Of a DNA stretch of 64,000 nucleotides, positions 43,632 to 52,366 are shown piece after piece (the stretch's first letter is position 1; every line of letters starts with the position of its first letter). Origin of the DNA: JAGGSN01 sp965603725 (GTDB lineage Bacteria > Zixibacteria > MSB-5A5 > UBA10806 > 4484-95); the NCBI GenBank assembly GCA_965603725.1, contig CBFDEC010000008.1, forward strand, positions 1 to 64,000. Reading direction: 5' to 3'. The translations under genes were made by a program, and so were the position numbers. Under the pieces are notes generated by a model. The model saw only the letters and a program-made list of their open reading frames with translations, was not told where the DNA came from and searched no databases.

Positions 43632-44474
43632 CTAAGATTTGCTAATACGCTCTTCGCACCTGCTTGTCCTGAGAGGGATAACTTCCTCTTTCATGTATGT
43701 CTGGCGACGTTGTAAAAGCTCGGCCCAATTCACCTGGTGTCCATCAAAGTCTGGACCATCCACACAGGCAAATTTTGTGGTGGACCCGACAGTAACACGG
43801 CACACACCGCACATTCCCGTACCATCTATCATTATTGGATTCAAGCTGACCACTGTTTTTATGCCCAACGGCCGGCTTACATCCGATCCTCTCTTCAAAA
43901 GGAATGTGCAACCGTTAATGATGATCCGGTCAACGGACTCTTCAGATGACTTGATAACCTCGGCAAGTCTTCCCACATGTCCCCGGTAGCCCTTTGTTCC
44001 ATCCCGGGTGATGTGGATGATCTTATCGGAAACTTCCTCAAGCTTATCCTCCCAGTAAAAAAGATATGAGCTTCTGGCTTCGATAACTGTGATAACCTTG
44101 TTTTTTTTCTCTTTTAGCGCTCGGGCAATCGGGAAAATACTTCCAATCCCGTAGCATCCGCCAAGACATAGAACTGTGCCAAATTTTTCGATTTCCGTAG
44201 CGTTGCCAAGTGGTCCTACCACCGTGGGAATGCTCATTCCAGCTTCAAGCGACGCCAGCCTGCCAGTAGTGCTGCCGATGTTCTTTACAATAACAGTCAC
44301 CGTTCCTTGTTCTGTATCCCAGTCAGAGACCGAAATGGGTATCCTTTCTCCCTCTTCTTCGGCTCGCACGATTACAAATTGGCCCGGTTTCACCTGACAG
44401 GCAACCGCCGGAGCTTCCAGCGTCAAGAAGTGAATATTAGGCACAATCATCCGGCTTTCAATCACCTTAAACAT
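43632..44474 (-). CDS. NfnA/SudB-like ferredoxin-NADP reductase subunit
   Basis: A 280-aa protein. The FAD domain has PGQFVIVRAEEEGERIPISV, the NAD domain has CLGGCYGIGSIFPIARALK, and the C-terminal [2Fe-2S] motif reads DGTGMCGVCRVTVG and FACVDGPDFDGH. This is the layout of SudB/NfnA and PyrK-like subunits. Its start overlaps the NuoG-like stop by 8 bp. With the GltD-like partner it would bind NAD(H) and pass electrons to or from the bifurcating flavin. Confidence 0.88.
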   Translation of the reverse strand: MFKVIESRMIVPNIHFLTLEAPAVACQVKPGQFVIVRAEEEGERIPISVSDWDTEQGTVTVIVKNIGSTTGRLASLEAGMSIPTVVGPLGNATEIEKFGTVLCLGGCYGIGSIFPIARALKEKKNKVITVIEARSSYLFYWEDKLEEVSDKIIHITRDGTKGYRGHVGRLAEVIKSSEESVDRIIINGCTFLLKRGSDVSRPLGIKTVVSLNPIMIDGTGMCGVCRVTVGSTTKFACVDGPDFDGHQVNWAELLQRRQTYMKEEVIPLRTSRCEERISKS

Positions 44475-47019
44475 TTCTCTTCCTTATTCTCACTGGATGC
44501 GGATTAGGTCCAACGGATTCACTCTGGGGCAAAGTGATATGCAACGTTCCTGGCTGCTGCTCGCTTATAACTTTTACAGGCCAGATTTTTTTAAAGTGGG
44601 CGGAGGTTATCTCAACCTCATCACCCTGGAATATTCCAGCCTTTCTGGCATCTTCCGGATTTATGTGTACCATTCCTTCATTAAACAATTTTCTTAATCC
44701 CTCAACCCAGACAGAGAGAGGAAAACCCTGATATGTATGCTCAATAACTGAAGCATAAAGGAGAAAGGGAAACTTTCCGCCCACCTTCTTTGTCTTTGAA
44801 GACTTAGCTGGAGGAACAGCCGGTTTCTTCTTACATATCCGGGAACCCGTCCCAAGATCCAAATGGATTTTGTGTTTAATATTATCGAATTCTCCGAACC
44901 CTTTTATCAGACTGGAGATCTCTTGATGTATCTCGCCGGCGCTGGAGAAATCAAACCCGCTCATTCCCATTTTTTGGGCAATTCGGCAGAGTATCTGCCA
45001 ATTGGGTAAGGCCTCGCCTGGAGGATTTACGGCTTTTCTCACTCGCTGAATTCGTCCTTCACCGTTGATGAATGTTCCGTTCACCTCTGTAAAAGCCGCC
45101 GAAGGAAGGACAAGATCAGCATCGCATAAAGGATCAGGGGGATAAATGTTTTGATAAATCAAGAAATCGGAGGGGGGCCTTCCACCGTTAGAGGCCGCTT
45201 CTCCTATAAGGTAAAGCGTCTTTACCTTCGACCTCGATGAGAGTGTCTCTGAGTTCCATTGAGAAGAGAAATCGGGCACCTCCGCACCCCACATTTTTTT
45301 GAGGTTATTGATTTTCTTCTTATTGGTGGAAGAAAACCCACCGGGAAGAAGTTCAGGGTAGACTCCCATGAGGATGGAACCGAATAGATTGTTCTGAGCC
45401 GGCAGGGGTAGAATCCCGGCGCCGACATTTCGAGATAATTTCTCGATAGCTTCAAGAAGCTTTGGACTCCCGTTGTATTGCAAAAATTCCGAACCTACAA
45501 GGATCACAGGGGTGGGGGCTTCCTTAAGCATTTTAGCAACTATGGAAAGCTCGTCACCGGAACTTCCAGCCTTCTTCTTTACCCCGGTCCGCGAAGTTCC
45601 TGTTCTCTTTTTTTCAGTTAACTTCACAAGAGAATAGAGAAGATCAACTTCCATGCCAGGAACTGGTTGAAACCATTTGTCAGCGATCATAGCGAGATTG
45701 TGATGCTGGGGATTGATAGTAATGACTTTTGCGCCTTTTTCAGTCGCTTTTCGGAGTTCAACGCCCACTACTGATCTTCCGAACCTCGTATCCAACCCTA
45801 TACAAAGGATGATCGAGGCCTTTTGCAGATCTGAAAGAGGAACACACATTTTCATAAGGCTTAAATAAGCATTGAACCCAGATCCATAGAACAATCTTGC
45901 AGTGGTATCAATGTTATGTGAACCTAAAACGGCTCGGGTAAATTTCTGGGCGAGGTATAAATCTTCATTACAGCAGTTAGGAGAAATAAGCATACCAAAG
46001 TGTTCGGGTGAGCAGGTTGAAAGTTTTTTAGCAGCTAACTCAATAGCTTCCTCCCAAAAGGTTTCTACCTTAACGCCGTTCTGGTTCTTATATGGTTTTT
46101 TCAAGCGTTGGTGGTTATTTACCAGTTCAGTAAAACAGAATCTTCCTTTAACGCAAAGCTGTCCATTATTCACCAACGCACCTTCTGCAGGCAGACTGCC
46201 GATGATTCTATCACCCTTTATCAGAAGGCGTACCTGGCATCCTACTCCACACAAGGGACATGTTGTGATCTCTTCTCGCTCAGCTTTACCCTCCCACTTT
46301 CTGGCTTTTTCCGAGAGGGCCCCGGTAGGACAAACAGAGACACATGCCCCGCAGAATTCACAACCCGCATCGAGGTGAGTGCGGTCATAGGCTGGGCCAA
46401 TTAGCGTATAGCGCCCTCTCTGTTTAAAAGATAAGGTATTGACACCGCGAACCTCCTGGCACATCCGGATGCATCTTCCACAAAGGATACAAAGATTATA
46501 ATCACGATCATAAAAGGGATCGTCTTTTTCCACTCGCAGCTGTCGATAATAGATAGGGTAGCTAATCTCCTTTACTCCCAACTTCTCCACCATATCCTGT
46601 AATTCACACTGCCCATCATTAGGACAATATCGGCAGCCAGTGGTCAAACCGGCCTTGCGGACGGTACCCATGTATTCTTTGCATTCATCCTTTTCGTCAC
46701 AGACCAAACAACTTGAAGTATGTTCACTCAAAATCAATTGCAAAATCTCCGTTCTCTCTGCCTGAATTTGAGCAGTATGAGTCCTTATTACCATCCCCTC
46801 CCTGACCGGAGTAGTACAGGCTGTAGGAAAACCGCGCATCCCATCTACCTCCACTATACACATGCGACAGCCGCCAAAAGGCGTTAAGTCCTTATGAGCA
46901 CAGAGAGTGGGAATATAAATGTCGTTTTTTTCCGCAGCTTGAAGAATAGTTTGCCCTATTTGAGCTTCGAGGATTTTATTGTCTATATTTATAGTTACTA
47001 TCTTATTTTGTTTGCTCAT
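44467..47019 (-). CDS. NuoG/formate-dehydrogenase-like iron-sulfur subunit lacking the Mo ligand
   Basis: Start at ATG 47019 (MSKQNK) with GGAGG 8 nt upstream. N-terminal [2Fe-2S] (CAHKDLTPFGGCRMC), a His/Cys cluster region (SCLVCDEKDEC), two [4Fe-4S] motifs (CILCGRCIRMC, CEFCGACVSVCP), then a CPLCGVGC cluster and a molybdopterin-type fold up to 850 aa. In formate dehydrogenases the metal ligand (Sec/Cys) lies in the ARVUHGPS-type motif; here the same place reads ARLFYGSG, with Phe. The Mo site is therefore probably not catalytic, as in NuoG of complex I, and the subunit serves as an electron wire. Overlaps NuoF by 17 bp. Confidence 0.88.
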   Translation of the reverse strand: MSKQNKIVTINIDNKILEAQIGQTILQAAEKNDIYIPTLCAHKDLTPFGGCRMCIVEVDGMRGFPTACTTPVREGMVIRTHTAQIQAERTEILQLILSEHTSSCLVCDEKDECKEYMGTVRKAGLTTGCRYCPNDGQCELQDMVEKLGVKEISYPIYYRQLRVEKDDPFYDRDYNLCILCGRCIRMCQEVRGVNTLSFKQRGRYTLIGPAYDRTHLDAGCEFCGACVSVCPTGALSEKARKWEGKAEREEITTCPLCGVGCQVRLLIKGDRIIGSLPAEGALVNNGQLCVKGRFCFTELVNNHQRLKKPYKNQNGVKVETFWEEAIELAAKKLSTCSPEHFGMLISPNCCNEDLYLAQKFTRAVLGSHNIDTTARLFYGSGFNAYLSLMKMCVPLSDLQKASIILCIGLDTRFGRSVVGVELRKATEKGAKVITINPQHHNLAMIADKWFQPVPGMEVDLLYSLVKLTEKKRTGTSRTGVKKKAGSSGDELSIVAKMLKEAPTPVILVGSEFLQYNGSPKLLEAIEKLSRNVGAGILPLPAQNNLFGSILMGVYPELLPGGFSSTNKKKINNLKKMWGAEVPDFSSQWNSETLSSRSKVKTLYLIGEAASNGGRPPSDFLIYQNIYPPDPLCDADLVLPSAAFTEVNGTFINGEGRIQRVRKAVNPPGEALPNWQILCRIAQKMGMSGFDFSSAGEIHQEISSLIKGFGEFDNIKHKIHLDLGTGSRICKKKPAVPPAKSSKTKKVGGKFPFLLYASVIEHTYQGFPLSVWVEGLRKLFNEGMVHINPEDARKAGIFQGDEVEITSAHFKKIWPVKVISEQQPGTLHITLPQSESVGPNPHPVRIRKRNV

Positions 47020-48913
47020 CAGGGATCCTCCGCTTGGATCTGATGACGATAGCATCACCAGCGATGGCGTCGAAACGACAGATTTCATAACAGGCTCTGC
47101 ATTTTATACATTTAGATGGATCAAGGTTGTGCGGTTCTGCTCTTGGTCCGATAATAGCGCCAGTGGGGCAGACACTGACGCAACGCTGACATCCGGTACA
47201 TTTTTCAGGCACTACCCGGTATTCGATGAGTTCCCTGCAGACTGCAGCCGGACAGTGTTTCTCCGTCACATGTAAAAGATATTCCGGCCGGAAGTATCGG
47301 AGTGTAGTCAAAACCGGATTGGGAGCAGTCTGCCCCAGGCCGCAGAGCGAGCCTCTCTTGACCGTTTCACCTAAGACCTGAAGTTTGGCCAGATCATTTG
47401 CCTGGCCTTGCCCTTTTGCGATACTTTCAAGAATCTCCACCATATGCCTGGTTCCCACACGGCAGGGGGAACATTTGCCACAAGATTCCTTCTGAGTAAA
47501 ATCCAAAAAATAGCGAGCTATATCCACCACGCAGGTATCCTCATCCATCACAATCAAGCCCCCTGATCCCATTATTGATCCAGCTGCACCCAAGGATTCA
47601 TAATCTATCGGCGTGTCCAAAAATTCCTCAGAGAGGCATCCTCCGGAAGGCCCGCCAGTTTGGACTGCTTTGAATGGTTTCCTCGAGCCGCCCCCTATAT
47701 CAAAAATAATTTTCCTGAGCGTCATTCCCAAAGGCACCTCGATTAGCCCCGGGCGGCGCACCTTTCCAACCAGTGAAAATGTTTTGGTACCGTAGTTGCC
47801 CTGAACGCCATACTGTTTATACCAAGAGGCCCCGTTCCTAAGTATATTGGGCAGAGTTCCCAGAGTTTCCACGTTGTTAATGATGGTAGGCATGCCATGA
47901 AGACCCGCTACTGCAGGAAATGGAGGGCGGGATCGGGGCATGCCTCTTTCTCCCTCGACAGAAGCAATAAGTGCAGTCTCCTCACCGCAGACAAAAGCTC
48001 CCGCCCCTTCTTTTATGGCGATGTCAAAGTCGAATCCTGAATCCTGGATATTCTTACCCAAAAACCCATACTCACGCATTTGTGTTATTGCTTTTTTCAG
48101 ACGAATTATGGCCAACGGATATTCCGCCCGTATGTAAATGTATCCCTGGTTAGCGCCAATAGCATAAGCAGCGATTAGCAGTCCCTCAAGAACTGCGTGT
48201 GGATCGCCTTCAATCAAGGATCGGTTCATGAACGCACCGGGGTCTCCTTCATCAGCATTGCAGATCATATACTTCGTTTTCCCTGGAGAATTCCTGCATA
48301 TCTCCCATTTCTTGTAGGTAGGGAACCCTGCTCCTCCTCTACCCCGAAGCCCGGCTTCCTTAACCTCTGCGATTACCTTTTCAGGTCCTTTCCTGAAGGC
48401 ATTCATGATGCCCATGTATCCTTCGTTAGCTAAGTAATGATCGATCTCCTCCGGATCTATGAACCCACAGTTTCTGAGCACCACTCTTACCTGGGGTTTC
48501 AACATAGGAAGATCGAAAAACCTGGGAATTCCGTTCGTGAAATCGCAGTTCTCATCCCCAAAGTGCCCTACGGCAAGTTTAATTCGAGGGTCGCCTTTAA
48601 TCAAATAGGATTCAATTATATTTTTGGCTCTCTTAGGGCCGACATTAGAATAGCTTATCCGGGGACGACCTGGTAGCGTAATATCCATAAGCGGTTCCAG
48701 ATAACAGGGTCCAATACAGCCCACCTGGACAATTTTTGCTTCCAATCTGTTTTCTTTTAGCGTCTTCTGAACTGATTCCAGCACATCCATAGCGCCGGCG
48801 GCTTGACCACAGGAGGCAGCGCCCAGATAAATGACGGGGACTTTACTGGTTTTCAGCAAATCCCACTTCTTTTGAGCTTTTTTAATTTTTTTTTGGAGAT
48901 TAATTATATTCAT
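47003..48913 (-). CDS. NuoF/HndC-like flavoprotein
   Basis: A 636-aa protein: an N-terminal thioredoxin-like [2Fe-2S] domain (about 25-110, CGQAAGAMDVLES and CIGPCYLEP), the FMN/NADH domain (GLRGRGGAGFPTYKKWE, NADEGDPGAFMNRS, EYPLAIIRLKKA), the SLBB region, the N3 cluster SCGKCSPCRVGTRHM, and a C-terminal ferredoxin (CTGCQRCVSVCP, CIKCRACYEIC). This extended layout is that of HndC/HydB, soluble subunits of bifurcating hydrogenases and transhydrogenases, not complex I NuoF. Overlaps NuoE by 14 bp. Confidence 0.93.
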   Translation of the reverse strand: MNIINLQKKIKKAQKKWDLLKTSKVPVIYLGAASCGQAAGAMDVLESVQKTLKENRLEAKIVQVGCIGPCYLEPLMDITLPGRPRISYSNVGPKRAKNIIESYLIKGDPRIKLAVGHFGDENCDFTNGIPRFFDLPMLKPQVRVVLRNCGFIDPEEIDHYLANEGYMGIMNAFRKGPEKVIAEVKEAGLRGRGGAGFPTYKKWEICRNSPGKTKYMICNADEGDPGAFMNRSLIEGDPHAVLEGLLIAAYAIGANQGYIYIRAEYPLAIIRLKKAITQMREYGFLGKNIQDSGFDFDIAIKEGAGAFVCGEETALIASVEGERGMPRSRPPFPAVAGLHGMPTIINNVETLGTLPNILRNGASWYKQYGVQGNYGTKTFSLVGKVRRPGLIEVPLGMTLRKIIFDIGGGSRKPFKAVQTGGPSGGCLSEEFLDTPIDYESLGAAGSIMGSGGLIVMDEDTCVVDIARYFLDFTQKESCGKCSPCRVGTRHMVEILESIAKGQGQANDLAKLQVLGETVKRGSLCGLGQTAPNPVLTTLRYFRPEYLLHVTEKHCPAAVCRELIEYRVVPEKCTGCQRCVSVCPTGAIIGPRAEPHNLDPSKCIKCRACYEICRFDAIAGDAIVIRSKRRIPDEQTK

Positions 48914-49385
48914 TCAATATCTGTTTTAATCGAATTACGGTCATCCGGCTGTAAATGTCCTCATTAATTTGCATCACAGGCGCCAGAGCGCAGCATCCCA
49001 AACAAGCCACTCGCTGTAAGTCGAACCGCTTGTCCTCAGTTGTTTGCCCTGGGGATACATCAAGTTCCCTCTCTATCGCTTCACAGAGAATCTGCCCTCC
49101 GCGCACATGGCAAGCGGTTCCCAAACAGACTTTGATGGAATTTCTGCCAGGTTCGCTGAATCTAAATTGGGAATAAAAAGAGGCTACTCCAAAGATCTGA
49201 TTTTCTGAAATCTTCAAAAACGGAGAAATATGTTTGATGGCTTCTTCGGAGATATATCCGAATCTTTCCTGAATTCTCTGGAGAATCGGGATCAGATCCC
49301 CCTCCTCTCCTTTGAATGCGGAAAATATATTGACATAATCATTATCGCACAGAACATCTTCCTGAACAAGTTCATATGTATTCAT
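48900..49385 (-). CDS. NuoE/HndA-like [2Fe-2S] subunit
   Basis: Start at ATG 49385 (MNTYEL) with AGAGGA upstream; the longer reading to 49493 is within the HydS-like gene. The 161-aa product has the NuoE pattern LIPILQRIQERFGYISEEA and four cysteines CLGTACHVRG, CLGCCALAPV that bind [2Fe-2S]. It pairs with the NuoF-like protein and is the first catalytic subunit of the operon, 7 nt after the HydS-like stop. Confidence 0.92.
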   Translation of the reverse strand: MNTYELVQEDVLCDNDYVNIFSAFKGEEGDLIPILQRIQERFGYISEEAIKHISPFLKISENQIFGVASFYSQFRFSEPGRNSIKVCLGTACHVRGGQILCEAIERELDVSPGQTTEDKRFDLQRVACLGCCALAPVMQINEDIYSRMTVIRLKQILNEYN

Positions 49386-49392
49386 TTTTCTA

Positions 49393-50664
49393 TCATTCCT
49401 CTTCGCCCCTTTGGGCAAGGAAAATACAATCAGTAAGTTTCGCCTCTCCTCTGACAAAGTCCTCAGCAAAAGCCATGCAGGTAGGCGCTCCACAGCAACC
49501 GCAGTCTATCTGGCGAAGCTTCCGATATACCTTATCTCTTTCTTTCATCCTCTTGATGGATGTCTCGAGGTCGGTGTCGAAATACGCGGTAGGACGAGGC
49601 AAAATCGGGTTTTCAAAGAAATAATATCCATCTTCGAATTTCTTATTGACATCCTCATCATCGACATCTATAAGTCTTTCATATTTTTCCCTTTGCTTTA
49701 TACTATTTGTTCGAGCGACATATGGGTTCTCCACGTTCAAGGGCCCGCCGATACAGCCTAACATACATGCCATAGCTTCAACAAAGTCGATATTTCTTAA
49801 CCGAGAATTCTCGATATCATCAAGGATTTGTATCACATGATCTAACCCGGATACGGCCAGCCAATTCTCCATCCCAACCGATCTGGTTATACCTCCAAGT
49901 GAGGCCCAACCTGCATTAAAAAAGAAATCCCTGGGAATATGACTTTCATTAAAGGTCTGCTTTATTGCCACGATTTGAGGGAGCAGTACAGGATACATAT
50001 CCCTTATGGAGATAACCCCATCAAACCAGGATCGCGCTTTTTCAGCAGGTTGTTTAATGGAAACAATTTTTGCCGGGCAAGGGGCTATGTAAATTATTCC
50101 AATATCTTCCGGTTTCAATCCGGACTTGGCCGACAAATTCTTTCTGATCTCCCGGGCGGTTATCTCCCGGGGCACGTCCAGCGGCACAACCAGTTCCACC
50201 AGATCGGGATACTTAACCTGGATTAACCTGACAATAGTAGGACAATGAGATGATATGAGGGGAAGCCGACCCTGATATCCTTTCATATATTTAACTAACA
50301 CGCTGGCCAAAGCCGCAGAGGAGGTGCCAACATCCGCCACTTCATCGAAACCGAGTTTTTTGATAGCCTGATGAATGATGTAGGGATGGATATTCGATTC
50401 GAATTGGGAATAGATCACAGGGGAAGGCACCGCCACTTTACATTTGAAGTGGGAAATCTCGCCAACAGGATCAGCAATCGGGATAATGGCGCCTACGGGG
50501 CATACCGATATGCAGATGCCGCAATCAATGCAAAGCTCTTCAGATATGATCGCTTTGCCGTTATCTCTTACTCGAATGGCTTGGGTAGGGCAGTGACGCA
50601 TACATGTCATATGCCCACGACATTTTTCTAAAACTACTTTATGAGCATGATAATACTGCGCCAA
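49393..50664 (-). CDS. HydS-like iron-only hydrogenase-type sensor protein
   Basis: A 423-aa protein. N-terminal ferredoxin-like pairs (CRGHMTCMRHCP with His for the second Cys; CIDCGICISVCP) precede an Fe_hyd_lg_C domain. The H-cluster motifs are altered: L1 reads SSHCPTIV (usually TSCCP), L2 reads APCPAKIVSI (usually MPCxxKxxE), L3 reads MACMLGCIGG. A C-terminal FeS domain (CGCCGAPTCMAFAEDFVRG) follows. This layout matches group C/D regulatory hydrogenase-like proteins found with DRTGG and GHKL ATPase genes. It probably senses redox state or H2 and is not an H2-producing enzyme. Confidence 0.82.
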   Translation of the reverse strand: MAQYYHAHKVVLEKCRGHMTCMRHCPTQAIRVRDNGKAIISEELCIDCGICISVCPVGAIIPIADPVGEISHFKCKVAVPSPVIYSQFESNIHPYIIHQAIKKLGFDEVADVGTSSAALASVLVKYMKGYQGRLPLISSHCPTIVRLIQVKYPDLVELVVPLDVPREITAREIRKNLSAKSGLKPEDIGIIYIAPCPAKIVSIKQPAEKARSWFDGVISIRDMYPVLLPQIVAIKQTFNESHIPRDFFFNAGWASLGGITRSVGMENWLAVSGLDHVIQILDDIENSRLRNIDFVEAMACMLGCIGGPLNVENPYVARTNSIKQREKYERLIDVDDEDVNKKFEDGYYFFENPILPRPTAYFDTDLETSIKRMKERDKVYRKLRQIDCGCCGAPTCMAFAEDFVRGEAKLTDCIFLAQRGEEE

Positions 50665-50715
50665 TTTATCTTCTGCTCTCCTATTAAAAGCAAACTGCAG
50701 CTAATTTAACGGGCT

Positions 50716-50762
50716 CAGCACAAACAAAACCCGTCGGGTTTGAATAAAATTCGTTTGTGCTG
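50716..50762. repeat. Nested palindrome upstream of the HydS-like gene
   Basis: CAGCACAAAC (50716-50725) and GTTTGTGCTG (50753-50762) form a perfect 10-bp outer stem. Inside, AAACCC-GTC-GGGTTT (50727-50741) forms a second hairpin. It marks the operon side of the inserted cassette and resembles in style the nested element at 11906-11960. Confidence 0.7.
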
Positions 50763-50770
50763 TTGCTACA

Positions 50771-51526
50771 TGAAGCTTGCACCTCAATCATTTATTTATC
50801 TAACGTATCCATCATCGGTTTATTCCCTCTTTTTGAATTGCAGTGTAAACAACAAGGGACGAGATTATCGTAGGAATTATCTCCGCCCTTACTGACGGGA
50901 TGAATATGGTCAAGCGTTGCACTAAATCTTGTTAATTGTTTCCCACACTTGTAACACTTATAGCCATCTCTTTCGAAATTTTTAAGCCTATTTTCTTTCA
51001 CATTGAAGAAATCAAGTTCTTTTTTGGGGTCGATTTTGGGAAGTTGTTGTGATTGTATCTCTTGCATCTTCTTCCTGCAAATTTCAATTTCTTTCGGTAA
51101 AAAAATCCTATATGACGTTCCTTCCCTATTTGTATCTCCACTTTTCTGTATGACTCTCTTTTCCTCTAGTCTTTTCAAAGCTTCTTGAACCGCTCCATAA
51201 CTTAGTCCTTGCGACTGCCCGGATGAAGATGTAATAACTGTTCCGGTCTTTCCAAGCCCTCTGACGCTAACTCTCAAATACAAATCGGCTGTTTCCACGA
51301 TGCTGTGCCGGAACATATACCAATAAATAGCAGCTTCATATGGCAAAAGTAACGGCTGCAAGAAATCTACAATTGAAGAGAAAATCTCAGGCAATTCAAA
51401 TAATTCAAGAGATTCCTTAAAAGACTTTTCACGCTCGTTATCTTCTGAATGTTCTATTCTGTCTAAAGGCTCCCGAATTTTGCTAATTTCTTCCTTCATC
51501 TATTCCCTTTTGAGGTGCAGGCTTCA
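50771..51526. repeat. 17-bp inverted repeats flanking the HNH endonuclease gene
   Basis: TGAAGCTTGCACCTCAA at 50771-50787 and TTGAGGTGCAGGCTTCA at 51510-51526 are inverted copies with 16 of 17 bases matching. They enclose the HNH gene, leaving only 4 and 10 bp outside it, so the gene behaves like a compact mobile cassette. No direct target repeat was found. Confidence 0.65.
50792..51499 (-). CDS. HNH endonuclease with N-terminal helix-turn-helix
   Basis: A 235-aa protein. The N-terminal 150 residues look like a winged helix (SYGAVQEALKRLEEKRVIQKSG) of the replication/conjugation type. The C-terminus is an HNH nuclease: YKCYKCGKQL, LDHIHPVSKGGDNSYDN, CCLHCNSKRG, with two CxxC zinc pairs. It probably cuts DNA, as homing or restriction-type HNH enzymes do. 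It interrupts an otherwise tight redox operon. Confidence 0.88.
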   Translation of the reverse strand: MKEEISKIREPLDRIEHSEDNEREKSFKESLELFELPEIFSSIVDFLQPLLLPYEAAIYWYMFRHSIVETADLYLRVSVRGLGKTGTVITSSSGQSQGLSYGAVQEALKRLEEKRVIQKSGDTNREGTSYRIFLPKEIEICRKKMQEIQSQQLPKIDPKKELDFFNVKENRLKNFERDGYKCYKCGKQLTRFSATLDHIHPVSKGGDNSYDNLVPCCLHCNSKRGNKPMMDTLDK

Positions 51527-51663
51527 CATAACTTGTTCATCTCTGCCTTGAAGATATACTCCCCTTCTAGCAGTATAGACGCAATGTGCACAGACGCCCG
51601 TCCATCTGGGCGGATATATCGCCTTTATACGCCGTGCCCTCTTTCCCATACGGGTCTCCGTGG

Positions 51664-51903
51664 CTACATCTCTTTTTTTCTTTTGCTCGCATGCAGAACA
51701 GTAATACCTATCACTTCTCCCCTTTCGTATCTAATAATAACATCGTCATCGGTGAGTTCACTGTCATCGGCGTGACTTGGCTTTTTAAAGTTTAAATACA
51801 GAACATCTGCCTCCTCATCATAGCTATACCACACGCGTTTAAAAGGTATGCTCAATAATTGGGGGGCCAGGTTAAGAATCTCTTTAACATTTATTGAGTC
51901 CAT
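51664..51903 (-). CDS. DUF2283-family small protein
   Basis: A 79-aa protein with the DUF2283 pattern VWYSYDEEADVLYLNFK and DDVIIRYERGEVIGITVLHAS. The family is often encoded beside a small toxin-like or plasmid-stability gene. It overlaps the upstream partner by 13 bp and may be its antitoxin; this is inference. Confidence 0.82.
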   Translation of the reverse strand: MDSINVKEILNLAPQLLSIPFKRVWYSYDEEADVLYLNFKKPSHADDSELTDDDVIIRYERGEVIGITVLHASKRKKEM

Positions 51904-52196
51904 AGTTTTGTCTTCCTTTCAATTTGTTTGATTCTTCTGGTCAAGAAAGCTGTAATAACAAATCCATCCCCTTGGCTTACCTCTTTATATACGACGACTA
52001 TATATTTTCCTGTCTCAAGTTCTTTGATTGCAAACAGCTCTTCAGTCTTGCCTTGGTAAATTGCTTCCGGTTCTTGAACGGTTTCAAGAACCTCAAAATA
52101 ATAACCAGCCATCTCTGAATGTTCTTCAGTAATATGAAACCATCTCTCCTCTGTTAATCTGATTGGTACGTCGTTTTTAGACCTTCCTATATCCAT
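51891..52196 (-). CDS. Small toxin-like protein paired with DUF2283
   Basis: A 101-aa protein with LTEERWFHITEEHSEMAGYYFEVLETVQEPEAI and IVVVYKEVSQGDGFVITAFLT, a pattern seen in the PBECR/colicin-D-like and RelE-like small proteins that pair with DUF2283. Starts at ATG 52196 with GGAAG upstream. Overlaps the DUF2283 start, as toxin-antitoxin pairs do. Activity untested. Confidence 0.7.
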   Translation of the reverse strand: MDIGRSKNDVPIRLTEERWFHITEEHSEMAGYYFEVLETVQEPEAIYQGKTEELFAIKELETGKYIVVVYKEVSQGDGFVITAFLTRRIKQIERKTKLWTQ

Positions 52197-52229
52197 ATTC
52201 TATTACTTCCCTTTGTGCGGATGTTAAGA

Positions 52230-52292
52230 TCATTCATAGGCATGGTTTGTAAAAGCCTGTTTGCGAGCTAAAAGTTCGTTTATCCCGTTCAT
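52230..52292 (-). CDS. 20-aa leader peptide or gene remnant
   Basis: ATG 52292 has a perfect AGGAGG 8 nt upstream and encodes MNGINELLARKQAFTNHAYE, then stop. It lies between the DRTGG-ATPase gene and the inserted cassette. It could be the 5' end of an operon gene destroyed by the insertion, or a short leader. Confidence 0.4.
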   Translation of the reverse strand: MNGINELLARKQAFTNHAYE

Positions 52293-52366
52293 TTTCTCTT
52301 TCCTCCTAACCAATGAAAAGTCAGATTTAACTGACTATTCTAAAGTCACCAGCGAAAAACAAGACG

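Noticed and set aside
44467..47019. Active formate dehydrogenase or HndD-type hydrogenase subunit
   Set aside because: The Sec/Cys ligand is replaced by Phe and no H-cluster domain is present.
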